From positions 1-39,851 of the forward strand of contig CAUEQD010000018.1 of assembly GCA_959019945.1 (NCBI GenBank): DNA of 39,851 nt. Direction: 5' to 3'. The position numbers and the translations under genes were made by a program. Shown here in pieces: positions 16,797 to 24,672 of the stretch (position 1 is the stretch's first letter; the number at the start of each line of letters is the position of its first letter). The stretch comes from an uncultured Collinsella sp. GTDB taxonomy: Bacteria > Actinomycetota > Coriobacteriia > Coriobacteriales > Coriobacteriaceae. Below the pieces are notes generated by a model. That model did not search any database and was not told the DNA's origin. It saw nothing but the letters and a program-made list of their open reading frames with translations.

Positions 16797-17597
16797 ATGA
16801 GCGCAAATCCGCTGCTTTCCATCGAAGGTCTGACCGCCTCCGTGGACGAAAAGACCATCCTCCACAACGTCAACCTCAACGTCGCCGCCGGCGAGACCCA
16901 CGTGCTGATGGGACCCAACGGCGCCGGCAAGTCCACCCTCGGCCACCTGGTCATGGGCGACCCCGTCTACACGGTCAACGACGGCCGCATCGTCTTTGAC
17001 GGCCAGGACATCACCGAGCTCACCACCGACAAGCGTTCGCGCGCCGGCCTGTTCCTGAGCTTCCAGGCCCCGGTCGAGATTCCGGGCGTGCCACTGTCGA
17101 GCTTTTTGCGCGCCAGCATCGCCGGCCGCCCCGGCCTGGAGATGAAGGGCAAGGAGTTCCGCCGTCGCGTCAAGGAGCTCGCGGCCGAGCTCAACATGGA
17201 TACCGCCTACCTCAACCGCGAGCTGGGCGTGGGCTTCTCGGGCGGCGAGAAGAAGAAGGTCGAGATGCTCCAGCTTCTGCTGCTGCAGCCCAAGCTTGCC
17301 ATCCTGGACGAGACCGACTCGGGCCTGGACGTCGACGCGCTTTCCACCGTCAGCCACGGCATGGACGCCTACCGCAAGAGCTGCGACGGCTCCATGCTCA
17401 TCATCACACACAACACGCGTATCCTGGAGCACCTGGATGTCGACCGCGTCCACGTTATGGTCAAGGGCCACATCGTGCGCGAGGACGACGCCTCGCTCAT
17501 CCCCTGGATCGACAAGAACGGCTTTGAGACCTTCGAGCGCGAGGCCGCCGAGCAGCGCGCCCAGGCCGAGGCCGCCGCTGCCGAGCAGCAGGCGTAA
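16797..17597 (+). CDS. sufC: SufC, Fe-S cluster assembly ATPase
   Basis: SufC is the ABC-type ATPase of the cytoplasmic SufBCD scaffold complex that assembles Fe-S clusters. The 266-residue protein has Walker A GPNGAGKST at 39-47, a Q-loop near FLSFQAP (87-92), the signature FSGGEKKKVEM at 147-157, Walker B LAILDETDSGLD at 167-178 (DETDSGLD is specific to SufC) and the H-loop THN near 206. The C-terminus has an extra Ala/Glu/Gln-rich tail. I choose ATG at 16797, with GAGAGGGA just upstream, because the protein then starts like its family. The in-frame ATG at 16767 adds 10 residues without a good ribosome site. It is the first gene of sufCBDSU, and sufB follows after 12 bases. Confidence 0.97.
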   Translation: MSANPLLSIEGLTASVDEKTILHNVNLNVAAGETHVLMGPNGAGKSTLGHLVMGDPVYTVNDGRIVFDGQDITELTTDKRSRAGLFLSFQAPVEIPGVPLSSFLRASIAGRPGLEMKGKEFRRRVKELAAELNMDTAYLNRELGVGFSGGEKKKVEMLQLLLLQPKLAILDETDSGLDVDALSTVSHGMDAYRKSCDGSMLIITHNTRILEHLDVDRVHVMVKGHIVREDDASLIPWIDKNGFETFEREAAEQRAQAEAAAAEQQA

Positions 17598-17609
17598 AGG
17601 GGCGACGCA

Positions 17610-19022
17610 ATGACCAAGAACCGCACCGAGGTCGCGGACATCGACCGCAGCCTCTACGACTTCACCTATGGCGAGGAGGGATTCGAGCGCCTCGACGCCG
17701 GCATCACGCCCGACATCGTGCGCGAGATCAGCGCCAAGAAGGACGAGCCGCAGTGGATGCTCGACCTGCGCTTAAAGTCCCTCGAGATCTTCAATCGTTT
17801 TCCCGACCCGACGTGGGGCCCCTCTATTGAGGGCCTGGACATGGACAACATCGTCACCTACGTCAAGCCCAACACCGACCAAAAGCACGACTGGGAGTCG
17901 GTGCCCGACGACATCAAGAACACCTTTGAGCGCCTGGGCATCCCCGAGGCCGAGCGCAGCTACCTGGCGGGCGTCGGCGCGCAGTACGACTCCGAGCTGG
18001 TCTACCACAACATGCAGGACACCGCATCCAAGATGGGTATCGTCTATTCCGGCATCGAGGAGGCCCTGCACGACCCGCAGTGGGAGCCGCTCATCCACGA
18101 GAAGTTTATGACGCTCATCCCGCCCACCGACCACAAGTTTGCGGCCCTGCACGGCGCCGTATGGTCGGGCGGCTCGTTTGTCTACGTGCCCAAGGGCACC
18201 AAGTTGGACTTCCCGCTGCAGAGCTACTTCCGCCTCAACGCCAAGGGTGCCGGCCAGTTTGAGCACACGCTCATCATCGTCGAGGACGATGCCGACCTGC
18301 ACTTTATCGAGGGTTGCTCCGCGCCCAAGTACAACGTGGCCAACCTCCACGCCGGCGCCGTCGAGCTCTTTGTGGGCAAGCGTGCGCACCTGCGCTACTC
18401 GACCATCGAGAACTGGTCCAAGAACATGTACAACCTCAACACCAAGCGTGCGCGCGTGGACGAGGACGGCGACATCGAGTGGATCAGCGGCTCCTTCGGT
18501 AGCCACGTGGGCTACCTCTACCCCATGAGTGTGCTCAACGGCCGCCGCGCCCGGTCGAGCTTTACCGGCATCACCTTTGCCGGCGCCGGGCAGAACCTCG
18601 ATACCGGCTGTAAGGTCGTGCTCAACGCGCCCGAGACCTCGGCAACCGTCGAGACCAAGGGCATCTCCAAGAGCGGCGGTATCCAGACCTTCCGCAGCTC
18701 CATCGTGGCCACGCCCAAGGCCGAGGGTTCCAAGGCAACCGTGAGCTGCCAGTCGCTCATGCTCGACGACCAGAGCCGCTCCGACACCATCCCCGCCATG
18801 GACATCCGCGCCAAGAATGTCGACATCGGCCACGAGGCCACCATCGGACGTATCGGCGACGATAAGGTGTTCTACCTGATGAGCCGCGGTATCTCGGAGG
18901 AAGAGGCCCGTACCATGATCGTCAACGGCTTTGCCAACCCGGTCTCCAAGGAGCTGCCGCTGGAGTACGCCGTCGAGATGAACAACCTGATCAAGCTCGA
19001 GATGGAAGGAGCGATCGGATAA
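17610..19022 (+). CDS. sufB: SufB, Fe-S cluster scaffold
   Basis: SufB is the main scaffold subunit that receives persulfide sulfur and builds the nascent cluster with SufC and SufD. The protein has 470 residues, the normal length. Typical segments are PQWMLDLRLKSLEIF near the N-terminus, SGGSFVYVPKGTKLDFPLQSYFR, FIEGCSAPKYN, VELFVGKRAHLRYSTIENWS and, near the C-terminus, IGHEATIGRIGDDKVFYLMSRGI. The beta-helix core and the C-terminal helix that contacts SufC are both complete. The ATG at 17610 follows AAAGGGG. Its stop overlaps the sufD start by one base (TAATG), so the two are translationally coupled. Confidence 0.97.
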   Translation: MTKNRTEVADIDRSLYDFTYGEEGFERLDAGITPDIVREISAKKDEPQWMLDLRLKSLEIFNRFPDPTWGPSIEGLDMDNIVTYVKPNTDQKHDWESVPDDIKNTFERLGIPEAERSYLAGVGAQYDSELVYHNMQDTASKMGIVYSGIEEALHDPQWEPLIHEKFMTLIPPTDHKFAALHGAVWSGGSFVYVPKGTKLDFPLQSYFRLNAKGAGQFEHTLIIVEDDADLHFIEGCSAPKYNVANLHAGAVELFVGKRAHLRYSTIENWSKNMYNLNTKRARVDEDGDIEWISGSFGSHVGYLYPMSVLNGRRARSSFTGITFAGAGQNLDTGCKVVLNAPETSATVETKGISKSGGIQTFRSSIVATPKAEGSKATVSCQSLMLDDQSRSDTIPAMDIRAKNVDIGHEATIGRIGDDKVFYLMSRGISEEEARTMIVNGFANPVSKELPLEYAVEMNNLIKLEMEGAIG

Positions 19023-20293
19023 TGAAACAGACCACGAACACCGCTGCTACCACGCTCGAGCAGGTTAATGCGATGCCTGCTGCCACTTGGGGTTGGCTCA
19101 AGATGAACCAGACCAAGCTTGAGCTTTCGGACGAGCTTGCCGTCGCTCCTGCCGAGGCCGTCGAGGCCGAGGACTTGGACGAGCAGTTTGCCGGCGCTGC
19201 CGACGCGTTTGGCACCGCCATGAACGCCATGGCCGAGCGCTTCCCCGAGCGCCGCGCCTCCGCCCCCGGTGATGCCGCCGACCGCGCCCGCATCACGCCC
19301 GAGACCGAGCTCGACGTGCCCGCCACCTCCGTCTACCAGGCCGGCGCCATCAAGCTCGAGGAGGAGCTCTCCCCCGCCGAGGCCTTCGAGACCGGCATGG
19401 GCGAGGCTGCCTACGCCTACTTGGCCGAACACGCTACCAAGCGCATCGTCATCGATGTGCCCGCATACCAGCACGCCACGGTTACCGTGCGCGTGAGTGG
19501 CGCCGACGCGGCGGCGGCCATCGCCGCCATCGACGTCGTCGCCCGCCCGCAGGCAACGCTCGACCTGCAGATCGCCCTGGACTCCCCCGTTGCCGGCGAG
19601 GGTGTCGTGGGCTCCGTGCTACGCGTGTGCGCCCACGAGTATGCCACCGTCAACGTGACCTGCACGCAGACGCTCGACGACAGCTGGATCGCGCTCGACG
19701 ACACCGGCCTGTTCCTGGACGAGGGCGCGCGCGTCAACGTGCAGCACACCGTCCTAGGCGCCGGCGCCAGCGCCACCGGACTTGCCGGCGACCTGCTGGG
19801 CGACACCGCCAAGGTGACGATCGATACCGATTACCTGGGTGCCCGCGAGCAGGTGCGCGACTTTAACTACGAGCTGCGCCACCGCGGTCGCAAGACCGAG
19901 TGCGAGATCGACGCCAACGGCGTGCTGACCGGCACGTCCAAGAAGGTCTACCGCGGCACCATCGACCTCGTGCACGGCTGCAAGGGTGCCGTCGGCACCG
20001 AGCGTGAGACGGTACTTCTGGCCAACAAGGGCGTCGACAACAAGACCGTTCCCGTCATCCTCTGCGACGAGGACGACGTCGCCGGCAACCACGGTGCCAC
20101 CATCGGCCACGTCCGCGACGAGCAGCTGTTCTACCTCGCTTGCCGCGGCCTTGACCAAAACGCCGCCGAGGACCTGTTCATCCGCGCCAAGCTGGAGGAC
20201 GCCGCGCTTTCCGCCACCGACGAGCGCACCCGCGCCGCCGTCGTCCGCCTGGGCAACAACCTGATCGACAACTTTGAAGAGGAGCTCGCATGA
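19022..20293 (+). CDS. sufD: SufD, SufBCD scaffold subunit
   Basis: SufD is the SufB paralogue of the SufBC2D complex and helps iron entry and cluster formation. The protein has 423 residues. The N-terminal 150 residues are helical and divergent, rich in Ala and Glu. The C-terminal beta-helix half carries the family pattern: GAREQVRDFNYELRHRG, CEIDANGVLTGTSKKVYRG, ETVLLANKGVDNKTVPVILCDEDDVAGNHGA, then IGHVRDEQLFYLACRGLD. The conserved His near GNHGA is kept. Start and stop overlap neighbours: TAATG with sufB and ATGA with sufS. It is clearly SufD and not a second SufB, because it lacks the SufB SGGSFVYVPKG segment. Confidence 0.95.
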   Translation: MKQTTNTAATTLEQVNAMPAATWGWLKMNQTKLELSDELAVAPAEAVEAEDLDEQFAGAADAFGTAMNAMAERFPERRASAPGDAADRARITPETELDVPATSVYQAGAIKLEEELSPAEAFETGMGEAAYAYLAEHATKRIVIDVPAYQHATVTVRVSGADAAAAIAAIDVVARPQATLDLQIALDSPVAGEGVVGSVLRVCAHEYATVNVTCTQTLDDSWIALDDTGLFLDEGARVNVQHTVLGAGASATGLAGDLLGDTAKVTIDTDYLGAREQVRDFNYELRHRGRKTECEIDANGVLTGTSKKVYRGTIDLVHGCKGAVGTERETVLLANKGVDNKTVPVILCDEDDVAGNHGATIGHVRDEQLFYLACRGLDQNAAEDLFIRAKLEDAALSATDERTRAAVVRLGNNLIDNFEEELA

Positions 20294-21615
20294 TCGACAC
20301 CGAGCACGTTAAATGCGACACCTGCACTGCCCCCGAGCCCATGGAGCTCGACGCCAGCGACGAGGCTTCGCGCGGCTGGCCCACCGTAGATATCGAGACC
20401 AACCCCTACAAGGGCCAGTTCCCGCTGTTCCAGCAGCACCCCGAGATCGCCTTCCTCGATAGCGCCGCCACCGCGCAGCGCCCTGCCTGCGTGCTCGACG
20501 CCGAGCGCGACTTCTACCAGCGCATGAACGCCAACCCCCTGCGCGGCCTGTACTCGCTGTCCGTCGAGGCCACCGACGCCATCGCGAAGGTCCGCCAACA
20601 GATCGCCGATCTCATCGGCGCCTCACAGGCCAACGAGGTCGTCTTCACCCGCAACACGAGCGAGTCGCTCAACCTGGTCGCCAAGAGCTTTGCGCCCACG
20701 GTGCTCGAGCCCGGCGACGAGGTCGTCATCACTATCATGGAGCACCACTCCAACCTGATTCCGTGGCAGCAGGTCTGCCGCGAGACCGGCGCCAAGCTCG
20801 TCTACCTCTACCCCACCAAGACCGGCCAGCTCACCACCGAGGAGGTTCTTGCCAAGGTGGGTCCCAAGACCAAGATCCTGGCCGTGGGACAGGTCTCCAA
20901 TGTGCTGGGCGTCGAGAACCCGGTCAAGAACCTCGGCAAACTCGTGCACAAGTACGGCGGCTATCTGGTCGTCGACGGTGCGCAGTCGCTGCCGCACATG
21001 CCGGTCGATGTGGCCGACCTGGGCGCCGACTTCTTTGCCTTTAGTGCGCACAAGGCCATGGGCCCCATGGGCATCGGCGTGCTGTGGGGCAAGATGGACC
21101 TGCTCAACGCCATGCCGCCCATGCTTACCGGCGGCGAGATGATCGACTCTGTCACCGAGCAGGACGCCGTCTGGGCTCCCGTCCCCGAGAAGTTCGAGGC
21201 CGGCACGCAGGACGCCGCCGGCATCTTCGCCACAGGCGCCGCGCTTGACTACCTCGTTAACACGGTGGGCTACGAAAACATCCAGGCACGCGAGCAGGCT
21301 CTCGTCCACTACCTGATGGGCGAGCTCATGCAGCTCGACTTTGTCCAGATCATCGGTTCCATCTACTGGGACAACCACCACGGCGTCGTGAGTTTTAACG
21401 TCAAGGGCATCCACCCACACGACGTCGCGAGCATCACGGACATGGACGGCGTCTGCATCCGCGCCGGTCACCACTGCGCGCAGCCGCTGCTCACCTGGCT
21501 GGGCGTCGAAAACCTCGCCTGCTGCCGCGCTAGCGTGGCCTTCTACAACGACAAGGCCGACATCGACAAGTTCATCGCCGGCCTGCATCACGTTTGGAGC
21601 ACGTTCAATGGGTAA
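20290..21615 (+). CDS. sufS: SufS, cysteine desulfurase
   Basis: SufS takes sulfur from cysteine, using PLP, and passes it as a persulfide to SufU. The protein has 441 residues. The PLP lysine is Lys255 in FSAHKAMGP, the PLP-stacking His is in MEHHSN (about 152-153), Asp229 is in VVDGAQS and the catalytic cysteine is Cys396 in RAGHHCAQP, the group II form. An N-terminal extension of about 35 residues carries HVKCDTCTA (Cys9 and Cys12) before the usual FP-L start of the family. This extension overlaps nothing else, and the ATG sits in an ATGA overlap with sufD, so it is probably translated. A later start is possible. SufU follows with an 8-base overlap. Confidence 0.95.
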   Translation: MIDTEHVKCDTCTAPEPMELDASDEASRGWPTVDIETNPYKGQFPLFQQHPEIAFLDSAATAQRPACVLDAERDFYQRMNANPLRGLYSLSVEATDAIAKVRQQIADLIGASQANEVVFTRNTSESLNLVAKSFAPTVLEPGDEVVITIMEHHSNLIPWQQVCRETGAKLVYLYPTKTGQLTTEEVLAKVGPKTKILAVGQVSNVLGVENPVKNLGKLVHKYGGYLVVDGAQSLPHMPVDVADLGADFFAFSAHKAMGPMGIGVLWGKMDLLNAMPPMLTGGEMIDSVTEQDAVWAPVPEKFEAGTQDAAGIFATGAALDYLVNTVGYENIQAREQALVHYLMGELMQLDFVQIIGSIYWDNHHGVVSFNVKGIHPHDVASITDMDGVCIRAGHHCAQPLLTWLGVENLACCRASVAFYNDKADIDKFIAGLHHVWSTFNG

Positions 21616-22042
21616 TCTGTACACCTCCACCACGTTTATGGAGCACAACTCGCACCCCGACTACAAGTACGAGATGGATGCCCCCACGCACGAGCACGAC
21701 GGCATCAACCCCAGCTGCGGAGACGAGCTCACCCTGCAGCTACGTGTCGAGAACAACGTGATCGAGGAGGCCTCCTTTACCGGCCACGGCTGCGCCATCA
21801 GCCAGGCCAGTGCCGACATCATGGCCGACCTCATCACCGGCGAGACCGTCGAGGAAGCTCACCGCCTGGCAGGGCTTTTCCTGGCCATGATCCGCGGCGA
21901 GCGGCTCTCCGAGGAGGACCTGGAAGACCTGGACGAGGCCGCCCAGCTCCAGGACATCTCGCACATGCCCGCCCGCGTCAAGTGCGCCGAGCTCGCCTGG
22001 CGCACCCTCGACGGCATGCTCGAGGGGCAAACAAACCAGTAG
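21608..22042 (+). CDS. sufU: SufU, zinc-dependent sulfurtransferase partner of SufS
   Basis: SufU accepts the persulfide from SufS and hands sulfur to SufBCD, as described for Gram-positive bacteria. The protein has 144 residues. The zinc-site residues of the family are visible: Cys37 and Asp39 in NPSCGDEL, Cys62 in GHGCAISQASADIM and Cys126 in RVKCAELAW. The insertion between the second and third cysteines, which separates SufU from IscU, is present. The extension at the N-terminus (about 25 residues, with several His) is slightly longer than in Bacillus SufU. Its ATG overlaps the end of sufS by 8 bases. A terminator follows at 22077, so this is the last gene of the operon. Confidence 0.93.
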   Translation: MGNLYTSTTFMEHNSHPDYKYEMDAPTHEHDGINPSCGDELTLQLRVENNVIEEASFTGHGCAISQASADIMADLITGETVEEAHRLAGLFLAMIRGERLSEEDLEDLDEAAQLQDISHMPARVKCAELAWRTLDGMLEGQTNQ

Positions 22043-22076
22043 TTTATGCCCCGAATCCAAGGTTTTTGATTGCCGA

Positions 22077-22104
22077 GCCGCCCGATACGGGCGGCCCTGT
22101 TTTT
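22077..22104 (+). terminator. Intrinsic terminator of the suf operon
   Basis: GCCGCCCG-ATA-CGGGCGGC forms an 8-bp stem at 22077-22095, followed by CCTG and then five T at 22100-22104. It lies 34 bases after the sufU stop. Confidence 0.85.
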
Positions 22105-22207
22105 ACCTAATGAGCGCGAACGCACAAAGTCCGCGCGTCCGGCGCCCCGTCTGACATTTGCCACACAGCCAGACGCGAGCACGGGCGTTTTCCACAGCAC
22201 CAAAGGC

Positions 22208-22288
22208 CTGCGGCAGGGCCCCGGGCCCGCCAAGCAATGCGCCAAGCCCCGTTCTGCGAAGCTCCGACTCGCTTCGCGCCTGCCGCAG
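22208..22288. other. Nested inverted repeats in a 660-bp gene-free stretch
   Basis: Between the suf terminator and the RAYT-like gene no gene is supported. An outer 10-bp inverted repeat (22208-22217 and 22279-22288) encloses a 7-bp perfect hairpin (GCGAAGC 22256-22262 and GCTTCGC 22271-22277) and a very GC-rich core. It could be a structured RNA or a pair of palindromic repeat elements. The rest of 22105-22703 shows nothing I can name. Confidence 0.4.
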
Positions 22289-22703
22289 ACGGGTCCCATA
22301 GGGAGCGGCGTGCATTTTTGCGAGTATTCAGCACGCCAAGCTGTGTGTATACGCATCGAAAGCGTTAATCAACGTCTTTAGGCGCATATATATTGTGTTT
22401 TAGAACAAGCATCGCGGTCTGACGGGACGCAGGCACGTGCTTCGGGGGCGCAACGGCGGGAATCAATAGCTTCGGGACCCGTATGTTGCAAGATTGCGGC
22501 GGTGCCGACAGCAACACGATGCTGAAAACTCCGTTTTTTGCACGGCGCAGACGGGGGTAGGCACGGGCAAACCCGGACCGAGCCGTTATTTTATGCAAGA
22601 TGACGATTGTTCTATGCATATTAAGAAGTGCAGTTACCGTACCAAGCTTTTAGAACAATGGTCGTGGCATATGGGCGACCCCAGCTGCGGTGAACAGGCA
22701 GTC

Positions 22704-23516
22704 CTACGCCACGTTTCGGCCAGTCTGCACCGCCGTTCGTGCACAGGCACGCACGATACGAGAAACGGTACTTTTGCCAATCCCCGTATATCGCTCAATC
22801 TGACGCACCGTAAAACCGGCATCGTGCAATCCAAGAATGACGATATTGCGCTGCGCCGACGGCGCGGCTTTAACCCCGTGGAGCGGAACCCCGAGCCCCT
22901 TCGCCAACTTTTCGGCAAAGGCATGCCGCTCCCACTCCGTCTCTTCCAGAACGGGCATCGCTGGATCGCAGCCGTCGGGCGTCGAAAGCGAATGGGCAAT
23001 AAAGTCCTCGGCAGAACCAAAGAGTTCAAGCACGCAAGAAGGATCAGAAAATCCCCTCGCGACATCAGGCACGTCACCGTCGTAAGCGCACAAATGCTCC
23101 GCAAAGCTGCTCCAGGGATAACGCTCGATTAGGCTAACGCCCGCCTCCTGTGGATCGGCGTGTACGGAGCGAATAGCCTCCATCACCTGCCAGTCGGTAT
23201 CGAGCGAGCGCCGGTCAAAACGGTTCTGGAACAGATGGCCTGTGCGCCCCGTGCGTTTATTGAACCGCCGCGCGTACGTCAAGAGCAACCGGTGCATCGC
23301 CGCGCTCATCCTGTCCTCGTAATCTGCAAGCACCAAATGCACGTGAGTGCCCATAAGGCACCAGGCGATAACCGTCACACCCTCCTCGCGGCAGCACTCG
23401 CGCATCAGCTCCAAAAACTCCCACCGGTCTTCATCGCCCTCAAAGATGAGCTGCTTGTCCGTACCGCGGGCACAGACATGGTAAAAGCCGGTAACCGTTC
23501 TCCAAACGCGCTGCAT
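22704..23516 (-). CDS. RAYT-like (Y1/IS200-type) transposase with altered active site
   Basis: This 270-residue protein belongs to the REP-associated tyrosine transposases (Y1_Tnp fold). The metal-binding HUH motif is THVHLVL (His58, His60). The segment YARRFNKRTGRTGHLFQNRF is typical of the group. The catalytic tyrosine is normally found as RYIHxNPxxAG, but here the sequence is RSVHADPQEAG, so Ser117 stands where the tyrosine should be. The C-terminal 70 residues hold a helix-turn-helix (FTVRQIERYTGIGKSTVSRI). I choose ATG at 23516, with GAAGGGAG just upstream; the frame is open to 23729 but the extra part is unlike the family. The frame is intact despite the missing nucleophile. It stands alone in gene-poor DNA. 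Confidence 0.8.
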   Translation of the reverse strand: MQRVWRTVTGFYHVCARGTDKQLIFEGDEDRWEFLELMRECCREEGVTVIAWCLMGTHVHLVLADYEDRMSAAMHRLLLTYARRFNKRTGRTGHLFQNRFDRRSLDTDWQVMEAIRSVHADPQEAGVSLIERYPWSSFAEHLCAYDGDVPDVARGFSDPSCVLELFGSAEDFIAHSLSTPDGCDPAMPVLEETEWERHAFAEKLAKGLGVPLHGVKAAPSAQRNIVILGLHDAGFTVRQIERYTGIGKSTVSRIVRACARTAVQTGRNVA

Positions 23517-23640
23517 GGCGCTCCCTTCGCCGGGATCTGCTTGCCATCCAATACAGCACGATTGAAGCGTGCCATCAAAACATTCACGCAAAACAATACA
23601 CTCGCGCGGCCAAAGGCAGTAAACGGGCGGCGAACGGCAC

Positions 23641-23667
23641 CGTTGCAACAGGTCAACCCCTGCAACG
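23641..23667. repeat. Hairpin upstream of the RAYT-like gene
   Basis: CGTTGCA and TGCAACG (23641-23647 and 23661-23667) form a 7-bp perfect stem around a 13-base loop. The stem sequence is like the GTTGCA/TGCAAC motif of the 1581-1745 array, but the loop length differs by one to three bases. It may be chance. The rest of the 23517-23919 divergent region shows no clear promoter consensus, apart from a TATTAT at 23821. Confidence 0.35.
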
Positions 23668-23919
23668 CTTAGAAGAGCTGACCAAAAGCTTGCCCAAGAC
23701 GGACCCCCTCTACGGAAGTTCACGACCACAGAACATAGAGTTAAACCGTTTCAATTAAAACTTCCGGACTTCTCGCTACGAAAACTGAGCCGTTCGCCGA
23801 ATATTCCGTGCATTTCGCGGTATTATAGGGGCTGCATGTCATGTCCCTTTCGAAGGGTCGCCCGGCAATCGCCAGCCACGACCCCCAGACGGGACGCCAA
23901 CACGATAGAGAGGAGAGGC

Positions 23920-24654
23920 ATGCAGTACTCACAGGAAGTGGAGAACATGTGCCCCGTTGCCAAGGGTGCATACCACGGCCCCGCACCCATCCCCGAGGAG
24001 GGCAAGTGGGTCCAGGCTAAGGAGATTTCCGACATCTCCGGTCTTACGCACGGTGTGGGTTGGTGCGCACCTCAGCAGGGCGCCTGCAAGCTCACGCTGA
24101 ACGTCAAGGACGGCATCATCGAGGAGGCCCTCGTTGAGACCATCGGCTGCTCGGGCATGACCCACTCTGCCGCCATGGCTTCCGAGATCCTTCCCGGCAA
24201 GACGATCCTCGAGGCCCTCAACACCGACCTCGTCTGCGACGCCATCAACGTTGCTATGCGCGAGATCTTCCTGCAGATCGTTTACGGCCGCAGCCAGACC
24301 GCGTTCTCCGAGGGCGGCCTGCCCGTGGGCGCCTCCCTCGACGACCTCGGCAAGGGCCTTCGCTCTCAGGTCGGCACCATGTTCGGCACCAAGGCCAAGG
24401 GCGCTCGTTACCTCGAGCTCGCTCAGGGCTACGTCACCCGCATGGCTCTCAACGACAAGAACGAGATCATCGCATTCGAGTTCCTGAACCTCGGCAAGTT
24501 CACCGACGCCGTCAAGGCCGGCAAGACCCCCGAGGAGGCCATCGCTGGCGCTATGGGCCACTATGGTCAGTGGGAGAACGCTGCCAAGTACATCGACCCG
24601 CGCACCGACGAGGAGACTCACTCCGTCGCCAGCGTGTTCCCGGTTCACGAGTAG
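23920..24654 (+). CDS. NifU-like Fe-S scaffold-type protein
   Basis: The 244-residue protein matches the group annotated as iron-sulfur cluster assembly scaffold proteins, with a NifU N-terminal-like fold. Cysteines are at 11, 49, 56 and 77. The segment GVGWCAPQQGACKLTL is followed by the NifU/IscU-type GCSGMTHSAAMASEIL, where Cys77 would be the second scaffold cysteine. A further part (about 100-235) is not found in short NifU proteins. ATG at 23920 has AGAGGAGAG just upstream and gives the family start MQYSQEVE. The codon use is unlike the suf genes: more GCT, CTC and TCC, as in strongly expressed genes. It is followed after 18 bases by the GGGtGRT gene, its usual partner. Cluster binding is inferred. 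Confidence 0.8.
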   Translation: MQYSQEVENMCPVAKGAYHGPAPIPEEGKWVQAKEISDISGLTHGVGWCAPQQGACKLTLNVKDGIIEEALVETIGCSGMTHSAAMASEILPGKTILEALNTDLVCDAINVAMREIFLQIVYGRSQTAFSEGGLPVGASLDDLGKGLRSQVGTMFGTKAKGARYLELAQGYVTRMALNDKNEIIAFEFLNLGKFTDAVKAGKTPEEAIAGAMGHYGQWENAAKYIDPRTDEETHSVASVFPVHE

Positions 24655-24672
24655 AAAGGGAGGGAAATAACT

